DNA of 64,000 bases from an uncultured Clostridium sp. (lineage in GTDB: Bacteria; Bacillota; Clostridia; Clostridiales; Clostridiaceae): the NCBI GenBank assembly GCA_934746015.1, contig CAKVEW010000002.1, positions 62,001-126,000 of the forward strand. The letters run 5' to 3'. Made by a program: the position numbers and the translations under genes. A model generated the notes under the pieces. It was not told the origin of the DNA. It ran no database searches and saw only the letters and a list, made by a program, of their open reading frames with translations. This document shows, piece by piece, positions 43,579 to 53,211 of the stretch; the first letter of the stretch is position 1; the number at the start of each line of letters is the position of its first letter.

Positions 43579-44181
43579 TTATATTTCTATATTAAAATTA
43601 TTCAACTCTTCTCTTAATTCTTTTGGACTTTTAAATAAAATAGTTTTTATGCCTAATTTATTAGCCCCTTCAACATTTGCTTCCATATCATCAACAAAAA
43701 TAGTTTCACTTGGATTTAATTTATATCTATCTAAAATCAATTTATAAATATCTTCCTCAGGCTTTATTAACTTTTCTTCGTAAGATACTACACCTCCATC
43801 AAATAGCTTGAAAAAATTATTTTTCCTTGTTACTTCTCCAAAAGCTAATTCATGAAAATTTGATAGATAATATATCTTATAGCCATGTTCCTTTAAGGAA
43901 CTTAATATCTCTACAGTATCTTCTATAGGCTTTAATAAATCATACCAATTATCAAAAGCTAAATTAATTTCCTCTTTGTAATTACTATTTCTATTAATTA
44001 TATTATTAATTGCTTCTTTTTCAGTTATTGTGCCTCTATCTAACATTACCCATTCTTCACTATTAAAAATAGCCTTAAAAACTTCATCTAACTTTTCTTC
44101 TGAAACCTTACTTTTTAAATAACCCTTTGGATTAAAATCTAATAAAACATTTCCTAAATCAAAAATAACGTTCTTATACAT
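43579..44181 (-). CDS. HAD-IA family phosphatase
   Basis: 200 residues. VIFDLGNVLLDFNPK (motif I; the second Asp of DxD is replaced by Gly-Asn, as in many YihX-type members where the motif reads FDLGNVL), YYLSNFHELAF (motif II), KPEEDIYKLIL (motif III) and FVDDMEANVEGA (motif IV). It has the C1 alpha-helical cap. It is likely to dephosphorylate a small sugar phosphate or nucleotide; the substrate is not deducible. Monocistronic. Confidence 0.9.
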   Translation of the reverse strand: MYKNVIFDLGNVLLDFNPKGYLKSKVSEEKLDEVFKAIFNSEEWVMLDRGTITEKEAINNIINRNSNYKEEINLAFDNWYDLLKPIEDTVEILSSLKEHGYKIYYLSNFHELAFGEVTRKNNFFKLFDGGVVSYEEKLIKPEEDIYKLILDRYKLNPSETIFVDDMEANVEGANKLGIKTILFKSPKELREELNNFNIEI

Positions 44182-44231
44182 AAATACCCTCCATACTAAT
44201 ATATAATAATTGATAATACATAATTATAAAG

Positions 44232-44265
44232 GCAGTAGGAGCTTTTATATATTATATCCTACTGC
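44232..44265 (-). terminator. Terminator of the multicopper oxidase gene
   Basis: GCAGTAGGA and TCCTACTGC form a perfect 9-bp stem with a weakly paired AT-rich loop. On the minus strand CTTTATAATT follows. Confidence 0.68.
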
Positions 44266-44278
44266 ATAAACTTCATAA

Positions 44279-45889
44279 CTATATAGGATTACAGTCTCTT
44301 AAAACATTTAAAGGCCTCATCATTTCATGATCTTCATGTTCTAAAAAGTGACAATGCCAAACATAATTCCCACTATACCCCTTGAATTGCATAATAATTC
44401 TAGTAACTTTTCCAGGTTCTGAGTCTATAGTATCTTTAAACCCTCTTTCATAATCCTTTGGTGGTTCCTCTTTTCCTGTAAATACTATTTTACCAGTATT
44501 ATTATAATTATCCACATCAAAAGGTCTCCTCCATAAAAGCTTAAATTGAACTAAATGAATATGAACAGGATGTGCTACAGGCATAGGATTTATTAAATCC
44601 CATATTTCTACTGAATCAAATCCAACCTTTTCTGTAATAGGATCACTCCACGTCTTATCATCTATAAGCAACATAGGTCGTCCATAATGATCTGTTTTTG
44701 CTCCAAAAGAAAGTTTTCTATTTTTACTAACTGAATCTATATTAGGTCCATGCTCAACTCTTAACATTTCTGGAATTACACTAAGGTCTTTTCCTTTTAA
44801 CTCCTTTGTAACATTGAACCTCATAATCGTATCAATTCCTTGACTTGGAGAAGTTCTCTCATCATTCATTAAAATAATCTTTTCACCTTTATATTTTGAA
44901 AAATCAATAATTAAATCAATTCTTTCTGCTGGCATAAGCTTAAATGTAGATAAAGAAACTGGTGATTCTATTAATCCTCCATCAGTTCCTATTTGAGTAA
45001 ATCTTTCCCCATTAGACATCCTTAAAATATACTCTCTTCTATTTGAAGCATTTAATATTCTAAATCTATATTTTCTTGGTTCTACATTCAAATATGGCCA
45101 AAGCTTTCCATTAACTACAATAGTATTTCCGAAAAAGCCTGGTACTATAGATGGATATACCTCAACAGGAAAAGGTGGTTTATCAGGATAAAATAATTCA
45201 CCATTTTTTTTAAAAGATTTATCTTGTATCATAATTGGAATTTCATATTCTCCTTTAGGAAGATTTAATCTTTCTTCTAACTCATCTCTAAGAATATACA
45301 ATCCAGCAAGTCCTGCATAAACATTTAACCTAGTTTGTCCCATAGCATGATCATGATACCAAAGTGTTGTTCCTGATTGATAGTTTTCATACTTATAAAC
45401 TTTTTTATTGAACTCTGGTCCAACAACTCTGAAGTCTTTTGTAAACCAAGCTTCGGGGTGTCCATCACTAGTACTATCTACCCTAGCTCCATGAAGATGA
45501 ACTACAGTCTTAACTTCTGGATCATCTACAGTTCCATGTAATGTTCTATCATAAGGTAAAAAGTGCTTATTCGGTAATTGATTTTCCCAAAGTACATAGG
45601 TTGGAATATTTTTAAAAGCTTCTATAGTTGGTCCAGGATATAAGCCATCATATCCCCAAATTCTTGTAGGTGGAAAATAACAGGAAAAACAATGTTCTGA
45701 TTCTTTCATTACAATTCTATATTTTTTTGAATTCTCATATTCATCTGAGCATTCTATTTCAGTAGCTTTAAATGGAATTGGTAACTTATCAACAAATTTA
45801 GGTATCGTAGCTGGATTTGATGGATCAATGCGAATATATTCATTACTATTTTCTTCTTTAGATTCTTTATCATAACTCACAAAATTCAC
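44279..45889 (-). CDS. Multicopper oxidase, CotA/laccase-like
   Basis: 536 residues in three cupredoxin domains. All copper-binding motifs are present: HLHGARV, WYHDHAMG, HPVHIHLVQF and the C-terminal HCHFLEHEDHEMM with the type 1 copper Cys, His and Met. There is no signal peptide, as in the spore-coat laccase CotA, which it resembles in the start FVDKLPIPFKA and in length. Such enzymes couple oxidation of phenolics or metals to reduction of oxygen, so in an anaerobe a spore-coat role is plausible. Monocistronic. Confidence 0.92.
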   Translation of the reverse strand: MNFVSYDKESKEENSNEYIRIDPSNPATIPKFVDKLPIPFKATEIECSDEYENSKKYRIVMKESEHCFSCYFPPTRIWGYDGLYPGPTIEAFKNIPTYVLWENQLPNKHFLPYDRTLHGTVDDPEVKTVVHLHGARVDSTSDGHPEAWFTKDFRVVGPEFNKKVYKYENYQSGTTLWYHDHAMGQTRLNVYAGLAGLYILRDELEERLNLPKGEYEIPIMIQDKSFKKNGELFYPDKPPFPVEVYPSIVPGFFGNTIVVNGKLWPYLNVEPRKYRFRILNASNRREYILRMSNGERFTQIGTDGGLIESPVSLSTFKLMPAERIDLIIDFSKYKGEKIILMNDERTSPSQGIDTIMRFNVTKELKGKDLSVIPEMLRVEHGPNIDSVSKNRKLSFGAKTDHYGRPMLLIDDKTWSDPITEKVGFDSVEIWDLINPMPVAHPVHIHLVQFKLLWRRPFDVDNYNNTGKIVFTGKEEPPKDYERGFKDTIDSEPGKVTRIIMQFKGYSGNYVWHCHFLEHEDHEMMRPLNVLRDCNPI

Positions 45890-45945
45890 TCCTTAAGTTA
45901 TATGATAATAACAATATATTCACTTATCTATTAATATGTTATATA

Positions 45946-46446
45946 TTAAATAAAATAATATCCAAAGGCATATCCAGCATACATAAGCACTGAATTCCAA
46001 ATTGCTATACCTATAATTGAGTAAATTGAAAATTTTACAATATTCATTCTAAACATACCTGCTACAAATGGAATTAATGTTCTAACAGCAGGTATTAATC
46101 TTGTTATTAAAACGCCTTTATCGCCATAATTCTCTATATATAAACATACTTTATCTATAGACTTCCTTGATTTAGGAAACTTATTATATATTTTTGTTAA
46201 AATAGGTTGCCCAAACCAATATGATATTATATAAAGTACATAGCTAGCCAATTCACCAGCAACTATTGATATTCCAAGAGCTATGAAAAAGTTCACTCCA
46301 GATTTTGCTATAGCTATGCCTATTGCTGGCATTATAATGGCTGCCCCCAAGCCTGGAAAATTTAAATATTCCAGAAAAATTATAATAAATACAAATATCA
46401 AGCCATATCTTGCAAAATATTCTATTACTACTTGTATATCACCCAT
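45946..46446 (-). CDS. DedA-family membrane protein
   Basis: 166 residues, four to five transmembrane segments. DedA features are FLEYLNFPGLGAAIIMPAIG, the GELASYVLYIISYWFG segment and LITRLIPAVRTLIPFVAGMF with the conserved Arg. The family acts as lipid scramblase or undecaprenyl-phosphate flippase. The protein is shorter than typical (about 200) through a reduced C-terminus. Monocistronic; its ribosome binding site AGTGAGAT is weak. Confidence 0.88.
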   Translation of the reverse strand: MGDIQVVIEYFARYGLIFVFIIIFLEYLNFPGLGAAIIMPAIGIAIAKSGVNFFIALGISIVAGELASYVLYIISYWFGQPILTKIYNKFPKSRKSIDKVCLYIENYGDKGVLITRLIPAVRTLIPFVAGMFRMNIVKFSIYSIIGIAIWNSVLMYAGYAFGYYFI

Positions 46447-46565
46447 TTTATCTCACTCCAAGTCATCTAATAATGACTTTAGTTTACCCCTACTTTCTTA
46501 ATATAACCTTAATATAAAATATTAATTTTCTTAAAGATTTATAAAGTATTTTTAACTTTTGAAAA

Positions 46566-47603
46566 TTATAATAGTAAGTATTCTATAAGTAGTTTTATAG
46601 TATTTTCTATTGCCTCATAATGTGTTCTTTCCATACCATGTGATGCATGAACTCCAGGTCCTATAAGAGCTCCCCTTATATCATTTCCTCCTCTAAGTGC
46701 TGCCCCAACATCAGAACCATACATTGGATAAATATCTACTGCATATCTAATATTATTTGATTTTGCTAAATTAACTAAAGTAGTTACCATGTTATAGTCA
46801 TATGGTCCACCAGAATCCTTTGCACAAATAGATACGTCATATTCTGTACAGCTTAAATCAGCTCCTATACATCCCATATCTACAGCTATCATTTCTGTTA
46901 TATCTTGAGGAATATATGATGATCCATGTCCTACTTCTTCATATGTTGAAATAAATATTTTAGTAGTATACTTTGGTGTAATTTTTTCTCTATTGAAAAC
47001 TTCCATTAGTCCCATTAATGCTGATACACTACCCTTATCATCTATAAATCTTGATTTTATAAATCCACTTTCAGTTATAGTAGTCTTTGGATCAATAAAT
47101 ATAAAATCTCCTGGACATATTCCTAAGTCCTCTACATCTTTCTTAGATAAAACTTTTTCATCTATTCTAACTTCCATATTATCTGGATCACGTTTTTTAT
47201 CTTTGCTATCAGGATAAACATGAACAGCTGGACTAGTACTTAAAAATGTTCCAGTATATATTTTTCCTTCTCTTGTTCTTATTTTGCAATATTCACTATC
47301 CATAGTAGCTGGTATAGGTCCACCTAGAAGTGTGAATTTTAAAGTTCCACTATTAGTTATTGATCTAACCATAGCTCCTAAAGTATCTACATGAGCAGAT
47401 AAACCTATTACCTTTTCATTGCTTTCACCAGGAATAGTAATGATTCCACAGCCTTTTCTAGTAGTTTCAAATTTATATCCGAAACCTCTTGCAATTTCTT
47501 CAATAACCTTAATAATATCGAAACAATATCCTGTTGGACTATCAAATTCTAGTATCTTTTTTGCTGTATTTAGCACATAATCTTTATTTACATTGTACTT
47601 CAT
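46566..47603 (-). CDS. M42-family metallo-aminopeptidase
   Basis: 345 residues. Metal ligands lie in GLSAHVDTLG, FIDDKGSVSALMG, ISTYEEVGHGSS with the catalytic Glu-Glu pair, MIAVDMG and GVHASHGMERTHYEAI. The family consists of large self-compartmentalised aminopeptidases in the cytosol that shorten peptides. The start ATG has an AAGGAG site. Monocistronic. Confidence 0.93.
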   Translation of the reverse strand: MKYNVNKDYVLNTAKKILEFDSPTGYCFDIIKVIEEIARGFGYKFETTRKGCGIITIPGESNEKVIGLSAHVDTLGAMVRSITNSGTLKFTLLGGPIPATMDSEYCKIRTREGKIYTGTFLSTSPAVHVYPDSKDKKRDPDNMEVRIDEKVLSKKDVEDLGICPGDFIFIDPKTTITESGFIKSRFIDDKGSVSALMGLMEVFNREKITPKYTTKIFISTYEEVGHGSSYIPQDITEMIAVDMGCIGADLSCTEYDVSICAKDSGGPYDYNMVTTLVNLAKSNNIRYAVDIYPMYGSDVGAALRGGNDIRGALIGPGVHASHGMERTHYEAIENTIKLLIEYLLL

Positions 47604-47737
47604 AGATGTAAAACTCCTTTCATTTCATCTATTTTAATCTTAAAATAGTTACATATTATTTACTATATTTTACTACATTTAATATCATATAATCCACAAT
47701 ATTTCCTAATAAAAAATCTATAAGATAAAAAAAAATA

Positions 47738-47779
47738 CACCTTTAAATGTTAGGTATACGCATCTAACATTTAAAGGTG
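47738..47779 (-). terminator. Terminator of the PTS-aldolase operon
   Basis: CACCTTTAAATGTTAG and its exact complement form a 16-bp stem with a 10-nt loop. On the minus strand TATTTTTTTTTAT follows. Confidence 0.92.
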
Positions 47780-47877
47780 CACTTACATAAATTGTTTTAT
47801 TATTTTATATATACTTTTACCTCATATATTACTACTTGCTAATATGTTTTTCAAAGATAATTTATTTCTAAGTTTAA

Positions 47878-48528
47878 TTAATATTTTTTAGCTATTTCTA
47901 CAAATTTCTTAGAACGTCTTGTCATTTCTTCAAAATTACCTTCATTAATTAATTTCTCATCAGTTAATCTGCCACGTACACCCGCTCCAGAAAATCCTAT
48001 CTTTAAAAACTCTTCGAATATCTCCTCATTAATTCCAGAAGTTGTAAGATATCTTACATGATTTATAGGTGCAATTAAGTCTTTGGAATATTTAATTCCT
48101 AATGTTCCTGCTGGAAATAATTTTACAAAGTCAGCACCATAATCATGGGCTTGAACAACTTCTGTACATGTACAAGCTCCTGGGCAACAAAGCATATCAT
48201 ATTTATGAGCTTCATCAATTACTTCTTTACAAACATTAGGTGCTACAATGAATTCAGCTCCTGCAGCTCTTGCCATTTGAACCTGTTCCTTATTTAAAAC
48301 AGTCCCAGCCCCTACTCTTATTTTATCTTTAAAATGATCCTTAAGAAGCTTAATACTATCTAATGTTTCTGCTTTACTCTCTGCCTTCTGATTATATGTT
48401 ATCTCAATAAAATGAATTCCTCCGTCTATTAAAGCTTGTACAGAGTTTATCAAATTTTCTCCTGTAACTCCTCTAAATATCCCTATTATTTTATATTCTT
48501 CAAGCTCTGCTATCATTTCTTTTCTCAT
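47878..48528 (-). CDS. eda: KDPG / 4-hydroxy-2-oxoglutarate aldolase
   Basis: 216 residues, a TIM barrel. GIFRGVTGENLINSVQALID replaces the common GIIPVIR-type N-terminus. Glu in FIEITYNQK, GAGTVLNKEQVQMA and the Schiff-base Lys in ADFVKLFPAG are intact. It cleaves 2-keto-3-deoxy-6-phosphogluconate to pyruvate and glyceraldehyde 3-phosphate, or a related substrate. It is the last gene of a PTS operon, 65 nt after the IIC gene, so its substrate is probably derived from the transported sugar. Confidence 0.9.
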   Translation of the reverse strand: MRKEMIAELEEYKIIGIFRGVTGENLINSVQALIDGGIHFIEITYNQKAESKAETLDSIKLLKDHFKDKIRVGAGTVLNKEQVQMARAAGAEFIVAPNVCKEVIDEAHKYDMLCCPGACTCTEVVQAHDYGADFVKLFPAGTLGIKYSKDLIAPINHVRYLTTSGINEEIFEEFLKIGFSGAGVRGRLTDEKLINEGNFEEMTRRSKKFVEIAKKY

Positions 48529-48592
48529 TTTTATTCATATCCCTCCAAAACTTATTATTTATATTTCTATTTATATAAAAAATCATTCTGTT

Positions 48593-49669
48593 TTAATTCA
48601 TCTTATCAATATTAATATCAAAATCCTCCTGGATTGACTCAATTTCTAAATCTTCCTCTTCATTAACATCCTTCTTTACTATTGCTAGTAATCCTACAGT
48701 TACTGCAATTCCTACACCAACCGCAATAAAAGCACCTGGAAAAACATTAGTCATTACAGGAAAAGCAAAGAATCCTCCCATCATTACTGATGATCCCACA
48801 TCAAAATACATTGCAATTGCTCCTGTTATAGCACATCCTATTACAGAACATGGAATAACTCTTAATGGATCTCTTAATAAGAATGGTAATCCTCCTTCTG
48901 CAACCTGACAGCATCCTAGAATAATTGCAGATTTACCAGCTGCCTGCTCAGCTTTTGTGTACTTTTTCTTATTAAAGAACGTTGAAGATAATCCTAATGC
49001 TACTGCAGTAACAATACCAATACATACTTTTGCGCCTTCTGGTCCATATACTCCATCGGCAACCAAACCATTAGCTACTGTAGTTCCTATCTTTGTTACA
49101 GGGCCTCCTAAGTCTATACCCATTAATATGCCAAGAATTATTCCAAAGAGTACCTTAGAACCTGTGGTCATAGTGCTAAATAGTTGAATAAGTTTAGTCT
49201 GTAATCCTCCTAAAATTGGACCTGCAACATAATTCATTAAAATAATAGCAAATAAACCACCTAGTAAAGGTAAAATTAATAATGGCATAAGTGATTTTAG
49301 ACTTTCCCCTACCTTTAATTTATTCTTAATAAACAAACAGAAATAACCTACTGCATATCCTCCTATAATCCCTCCAATAAATCCAATTTTATAGTTTACA
49401 GATAGTAATCCTACTAATAATCCTGGTGCAATTCCTGGTCTATCGCAGATAGAGAATGCAATATATGCAGCTAGTATAGGAACAACCATCCCCATGGTAA
49501 TTGATCCACCTGTATAAAGAGTATAGGCAAACGTACCTTCTGCACTACCTACAGATGTACCACCTAAAATCGTACCAAAGGATTGCAAAAGTCCTCCTAA
49601 ACAAATTACTGGGATCATATATGATACGCCAGTCATCATATGCTTATAAACATTAGATTTATTTGACAT
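48593..49669 (-). CDS. PTS fructose-family transporter subunit IIC
   Basis: 358 residues with about nine to ten transmembrane segments. HMMTGVSYMIPVICLGGLLQ at the N-terminus and PGIAPGLLVGLL, GFIGGIIGGYAVGYF, and KVCIGIVTAVALGLSSTFFN are typical of the fructose/mannitol-like IIC. AEGGLPFLLRDPLRVIPCSV marks the substrate loop. It forms the sugar channel. The gene overlaps nothing but is only 2 nt after the IIB stop. The transported sugar is unknown. Confidence 0.9.
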   Translation of the reverse strand: MSNKSNVYKHMMTGVSYMIPVICLGGLLQSFGTILGGTSVGSAEGTFAYTLYTGGSITMGMVVPILAAYIAFSICDRPGIAPGLLVGLLSVNYKIGFIGGIIGGYAVGYFCLFIKNKLKVGESLKSLMPLLILPLLGGLFAIILMNYVAGPILGGLQTKLIQLFSTMTTGSKVLFGIILGILMGIDLGGPVTKIGTTVANGLVADGVYGPEGAKVCIGIVTAVALGLSSTFFNKKKYTKAEQAAGKSAIILGCCQVAEGGLPFLLRDPLRVIPCSVIGCAITGAIAMYFDVGSSVMMGGFFAFPVMTNVFPGAFIAVGVGIAVTVGLLAIVKKDVNEEEDLEIESIQEDFDINIDKMN

Positions 49670-49671
49670 TT

Positions 49672-49986
49672 TTATACTCCTTTCAATTTTTCTTCAATTT
49701 TACTAATTAATTGTTCTGATTGCTTTATTGCAACCGAAGATGGAACTCTTACTACTAGTTTCCCCTTAAATCTATCTTGTCCACTTACATTGATATCTGC
49801 TGCGATAATGACAATATCTGCTTTTCTAATATCTTCAGCTAAAAGTTCATTTTCTACACCTACATTCCCTTGAGTTTCTACTTTTATTTTGTGCCCTCTT
49901 TTAGTGGCTGCATTAATCAATTTATCTTGTGCAATATATGTATGTGCAACCCCTATAGTACAAGCAGTAATGGCTACAATATTCAT
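49672..49986 (-). CDS. PTS fructose-family phosphotransferase subunit IIB
   Basis: 104 residues, a single IIB domain. The phosphocysteine loop reads ITACTIGVAHTYIAQDKL, where most members have TACPTGIAHT; Cys9 is retained while the Pro is replaced. The rest (GHKIKVETQGNVGVENEL) is canonical. It takes phosphate from IIA and passes it to the sugar in IIC. The stand-alone arrangement (IIA, IIB and IIC as separate genes) is common in clostridia. Confidence 0.92.
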   Translation of the reverse strand: MNIVAITACTIGVAHTYIAQDKLINAATKRGHKIKVETQGNVGVENELLAEDIRKADIVIIAADINVSGQDRFKGKLVVRVPSSVAIKQSEQLISKIEEKLKGV

Positions 49987-50003
49987 AATATCCCTCCTTT
50001 CAC

Positions 50004-50447
50004 TTATAATATTTCAAGTAAATCATCAGCTACTTTTGCATTATTAATTCTTTCGATGACCTCATTCTTAAGTAAGCTTCTCGCTAGCTGAGACATCATT
50101 CTTATACGAATATCATCCCCTTCCTTATTCGGAATAGCTAATAAAAATATATGTTTAACCGGCTTATCATCCAGAGACTCCCATTCAATAGCCTCTTTTA
50201 ATCTTACATAAGCTATTGCTTCTTTTATAACGGAATCATCTTTTCCATGAGGTATCGCAATTCCCTCTGATAGACCTGTTTCAGATAAAGATTCTCGGTA
50301 TAAAACAGCATTTAGGAACTTTTCTTTTGATTTTATAGCACCATATTCATACAATTGATTAATCATATAATCAAATACTTCTTCTTTTGTTTTTAAGCTT
50401 ATATCGAATGAGATACACTTTTCATTCATAATAGTATTTAAATTCAT
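50004..50447 (-). CDS. PTS fructose/Ntr-type subunit IIA
   Basis: 147 residues. The active-site His is in EGIAIPHGKDDSV, followed by IAYVRLKEAIEWESLDDKPV and IFLLAIPNKEGDDIRIRMMS, the standard IIA-2 layout. It accepts phosphate from HPr and gives it to IIB. It starts 10 nt after the PRD regulator and 17 nt before IIB, within one operon. Confidence 0.92.
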   Translation of the reverse strand: MNLNTIMNEKCISFDISLKTKEEVFDYMINQLYEYGAIKSKEKFLNAVLYRESLSETGLSEGIAIPHGKDDSVIKEAIAYVRLKEAIEWESLDDKPVKHIFLLAIPNKEGDDIRIRMMSQLARSLLKNEVIERINNAKVADDLLEIL

Positions 50448-50457
50448 AAACTTCCTC

Positions 50458-52389
50458 CTATTTCTGTAATATATTAATAAGTTTTTCCTGCGTTAATGCT
50501 GATACTAACTGTTTATGTGTTTCATCTGAATAAAGCTTATAAAAAACCCTCCTAAGCTTTTTAATAAGCCGAGTGGAATCCTTTTTCGTAAGAACTATAA
50601 ACATTATTAAGTCTACAGAATCATCTTTCCAGTATATAAAATGATCTAAAGTAACAATGACAATAGTTGATTCATTAACTGAATTAAAGGCTGCATGAGG
50701 GAGTGCTGAATTATTCCCAATGTATGTAGAATTAACAGCTTCACGTTCCATAATTGCTTCCCCAAAATTATCTTTTACATACTTTTTCTTGCTTAATATC
50801 TTGTGAACTTCTTTAACTACCTCCTCCTGCGAATTATAATTTGGATGAATTAAGCTAATAACGTGTACGTCATTCCATAATTCATTAATTCCGTCAGAGT
50901 TTCTAAAAATGTAATTTTCTATTTCCTTTATATCATTCTCAACTAATAACGGGCTCACAATTATTACTGGTAAATCCGTTTTTAAAGGAACTGTTGTTAT
51001 TATAAGATCAATATCATATCGAAAATGATTTTTATAAAAACTAGACACACTTTCCACAGATAATATCTGCAGTTTATAAAACCGATTTTTAAGTCGCGTA
51101 GCAAGAAGTTGAGAAATTCCAATTCCATGGTTACATACAAGTATAACCCTTGTATACTCCTTACTCTCCTCTATCATAGCTTGTATGTGAATTGCTATGA
51201 ATCCTGCTTCATCCTCTGATATATCTCTCCCAATATATTTTTTAAAAATTGAATTAGTCATCCAGGCTATGCCGTAAGCATCAGAATACTCGCATTTAAT
51301 TTCCTCAAGAAGAGGATTTTTCAAATTAACTTCTCTTTGTAATCTATTAATTGTTGGACCTAGATGAATTATTAAATTTTCTAAGCAGTTATCGGAATCG
51401 ATTTCAACTTGCTTAGTATTTTCTATAAGTCGTATTATTTCCTCTCCAATAAATCTTGCATAATCGCACTCATTAGGAAGAGTACTGTTTTCAATTTTTG
51501 TTTTATTTGTAATTAGCCTAGCTGAAATGAGATTTAAGAATACCAAATATTTCTCTGATTTGCTGAATCTTAAATGGTAGTAAGTTCCAATATTATCATA
51601 TAATTTTGATGCAGCATCAAATTCCTTCTCATAACCTTTGATATCCATCTTTCCTTTATAATCAATAGCATTTCCACCTAGAACACGTTTTATAGCAATA
51701 GCGATGTGAATTACTATATTATTAAAGGATTCCTCTGTAAAGAAATAATCTAATTTTTCTTCATATATCTTTAGTTCTTGATAAATGTAATCTGGATTAA
51801 TATGCAACATACTTAGTATTCTTCTCTGTATAGGTTGATAATAGCTCTGGGATACATATGGGCTAAGTATCCTTGTCTGAGCTAAGAAAACCCTCGATAA
51901 AACACTTCTTAATGCTTTTTCATTTCCAGACACTTTCACTCCTCTCTTTTTTTTAATTTCTATTTCTATTTCCTCGTTTTTTAGCCATTCCTTTAGTTCA
52001 TATAAATCATTCTGAACTGTAGTTCTGCTTACGTATAATGCATTTGCCAAGTTTTCAATTGTCATATATTCATTTTTATTATCAATAAGCATGTAAGCTA
52101 AATTGTTTATTCTATCTGTATTGCTGCCCTTATTACAATTCATATCTATACTTAATAGCATGTTTTTCAACATATTCTTATTCTTCGCACTTCCCTGTAT
52201 TTTAACACCAACGCCTCTTTTTTTGATAAGTTCCACATCATAATCCCCTACGACTGTATCAACTTGGTTTATATCACTCCTAATTGTTGCTACCGAAACC
52301 ATAAATATTTTTGATAAATCTTCATATGTTACTAATGTTTCTACATTTAGCAAGTACGATATAATTTTAAAAATCCTATCATTAATCAT
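50458..52389 (-). CDS. PRD-containing transcriptional activator (MtlR/LicR-like)
   Basis: 643 residues. Two N-terminal HTH domains (TYEDLSKIFMVSVATIRSDI and NLANALYVSRTTVQNDLYEL), PRD1 with NIVIHIAIAIKRV, PRD2 with LIIHLGPTINRL and AGFIAIHIQAMIEE, a GatB-like IIB domain with VILVCNHGIGISQLLATRL, and a IIA domain with NNSALPHAAF. The full complement of phosphorylation sites means that it senses PTS flux through this operon's IIB and through HPr. It is transcribed with the PTS genes it is likely to control. Confidence 0.93.
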   Translation of the reverse strand: MINDRIFKIISYLLNVETLVTYEDLSKIFMVSVATIRSDINQVDTVVGDYDVELIKKRGVGVKIQGSAKNKNMLKNMLLSIDMNCNKGSNTDRINNLAYMLIDNKNEYMTIENLANALYVSRTTVQNDLYELKEWLKNEEIEIEIKKKRGVKVSGNEKALRSVLSRVFLAQTRILSPYVSQSYYQPIQRRILSMLHINPDYIYQELKIYEEKLDYFFTEESFNNIVIHIAIAIKRVLGGNAIDYKGKMDIKGYEKEFDAASKLYDNIGTYYHLRFSKSEKYLVFLNLISARLITNKTKIENSTLPNECDYARFIGEEIIRLIENTKQVEIDSDNCLENLIIHLGPTINRLQREVNLKNPLLEEIKCEYSDAYGIAWMTNSIFKKYIGRDISEDEAGFIAIHIQAMIEESKEYTRVILVCNHGIGISQLLATRLKNRFYKLQILSVESVSSFYKNHFRYDIDLIITTVPLKTDLPVIIVSPLLVENDIKEIENYIFRNSDGINELWNDVHVISLIHPNYNSQEEVVKEVHKILSKKKYVKDNFGEAIMEREAVNSTYIGNNSALPHAAFNSVNESTIVIVTLDHFIYWKDDSVDLIMFIVLTKKDSTRLIKKLRRVFYKLYSDETHKQLVSALTQEKLINILQK

Positions 52390-52413
52390 ACAATCACCTC
52401 ACATAACTTTAAT

Positions 52414-52731
52414 TTAATAACATTCAAATATTAAAGTTCTAGGATCAGTAAATGAATATTTATACCCTTTATAATTACGCATGTAATTTTTAAAATATAG
52501 TGATCGGTAGGCAAAAGCGAATAGAATATTCTTAATAGTCATAGAGCTAGCTAAAATAAAAGTAAATATTAGAGTTAATAAAATTCGATTTGTAATACAG
52601 CAATATAATCCTGAAAAAGCAATAAGTAGATGAAAGTAATTAATATATGTATTCTCAATGATACTATACTGTTGTTTATTACTTTTTGTAGTAAAGTATA
52701 TGAAATAAAATTTCATGATTCTTTTATTCAT
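52414..52731 (-). CDS. Uncharacterised small membrane protein, 105 residues
   Basis: A strong GGGGGT site precedes the ATG, so the frame is probably translated. Two hydrophobic stretches (YFHLLIAFSGLYCCI and LLTLIFTFILASSMTI) are flanked by basic residues. The C-terminus YKGYKYSFTDPRTLIFECY is aromatic and Tyr-rich. I recognise no family. It lies 24 nt before the PRD activator on the same strand and may be part of that operon or an independent small protein. Confidence 0.52.
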   Translation of the reverse strand: MNKRIMKFYFIYFTTKSNKQQYSIIENTYINYFHLLIAFSGLYCCITNRILLTLIFTFILASSMTIKNILFAFAYRSLYFKNYMRNYKGYKYSFTDPRTLIFECY

Positions 52732-53211
52732 TATTTTTACCCCCTAGATATTACTTCTTTATCTAATTAAATTATATCTCGTTATAATTTAATATAAAAA
52801 CATATTTCTGAATAATTGTGTTATTTTTAATTTTTATATTAAGATAGCTAATTCACTAGATATTCCGTACTTTTATTAGCTTCTAAGTCGAAATAACTAG
52901 CCTGAATTTCTACTATTTCCAATTGTTTTTTCTTAATTAATTACACATATTAAAAACAAATATTCTAAATATTTTTCTAACTTTTCACCTATAAATATTA
53001 CTATTATATTATTGCAAAAGGACTTAGCATTTTTAAAATTCATTGAACATTGTTATCTTTCTTGAAATCTTTTTAAGATTTCTTCTACTATACCCAAGCT
53101 ACTGTTCTTAATAATTTTTTAATTAAGAGCATAGAATTAATAATATTAATATTTATTATTAATTTACGCAAAAATATAAGAGTGCCTTAATAAGACCCTC
53201 TTACATTTTAA
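52732..53211. other. Intergenic region, 480 nt
   Basis: No coding sequence or RNA gene that I can support. It contains the upstream region of the PTS operon at the left, an AT-rich inverted repeat GAAATCTT/AAGATTTC (53064-53082) and the gshF terminator at the right. Confidence 0.5.
53178..53205 (-). terminator. gshF terminator
   Basis: TAAGAG and CTCTTA with further internal CTTA/TAAG pairs form an imperfect hairpin; on the minus strand TATATTTTT follows. It lies within 40 nt of the gshF stop. Confidence 0.65.

Noticed and set aside
53064..53082. AT-rich inverted repeat GAAATCTT/AAGATTTC as a terminator
   Set aside because: No gene ends nearby on either strand, and such short AT repeats are expected by chance at this base composition.
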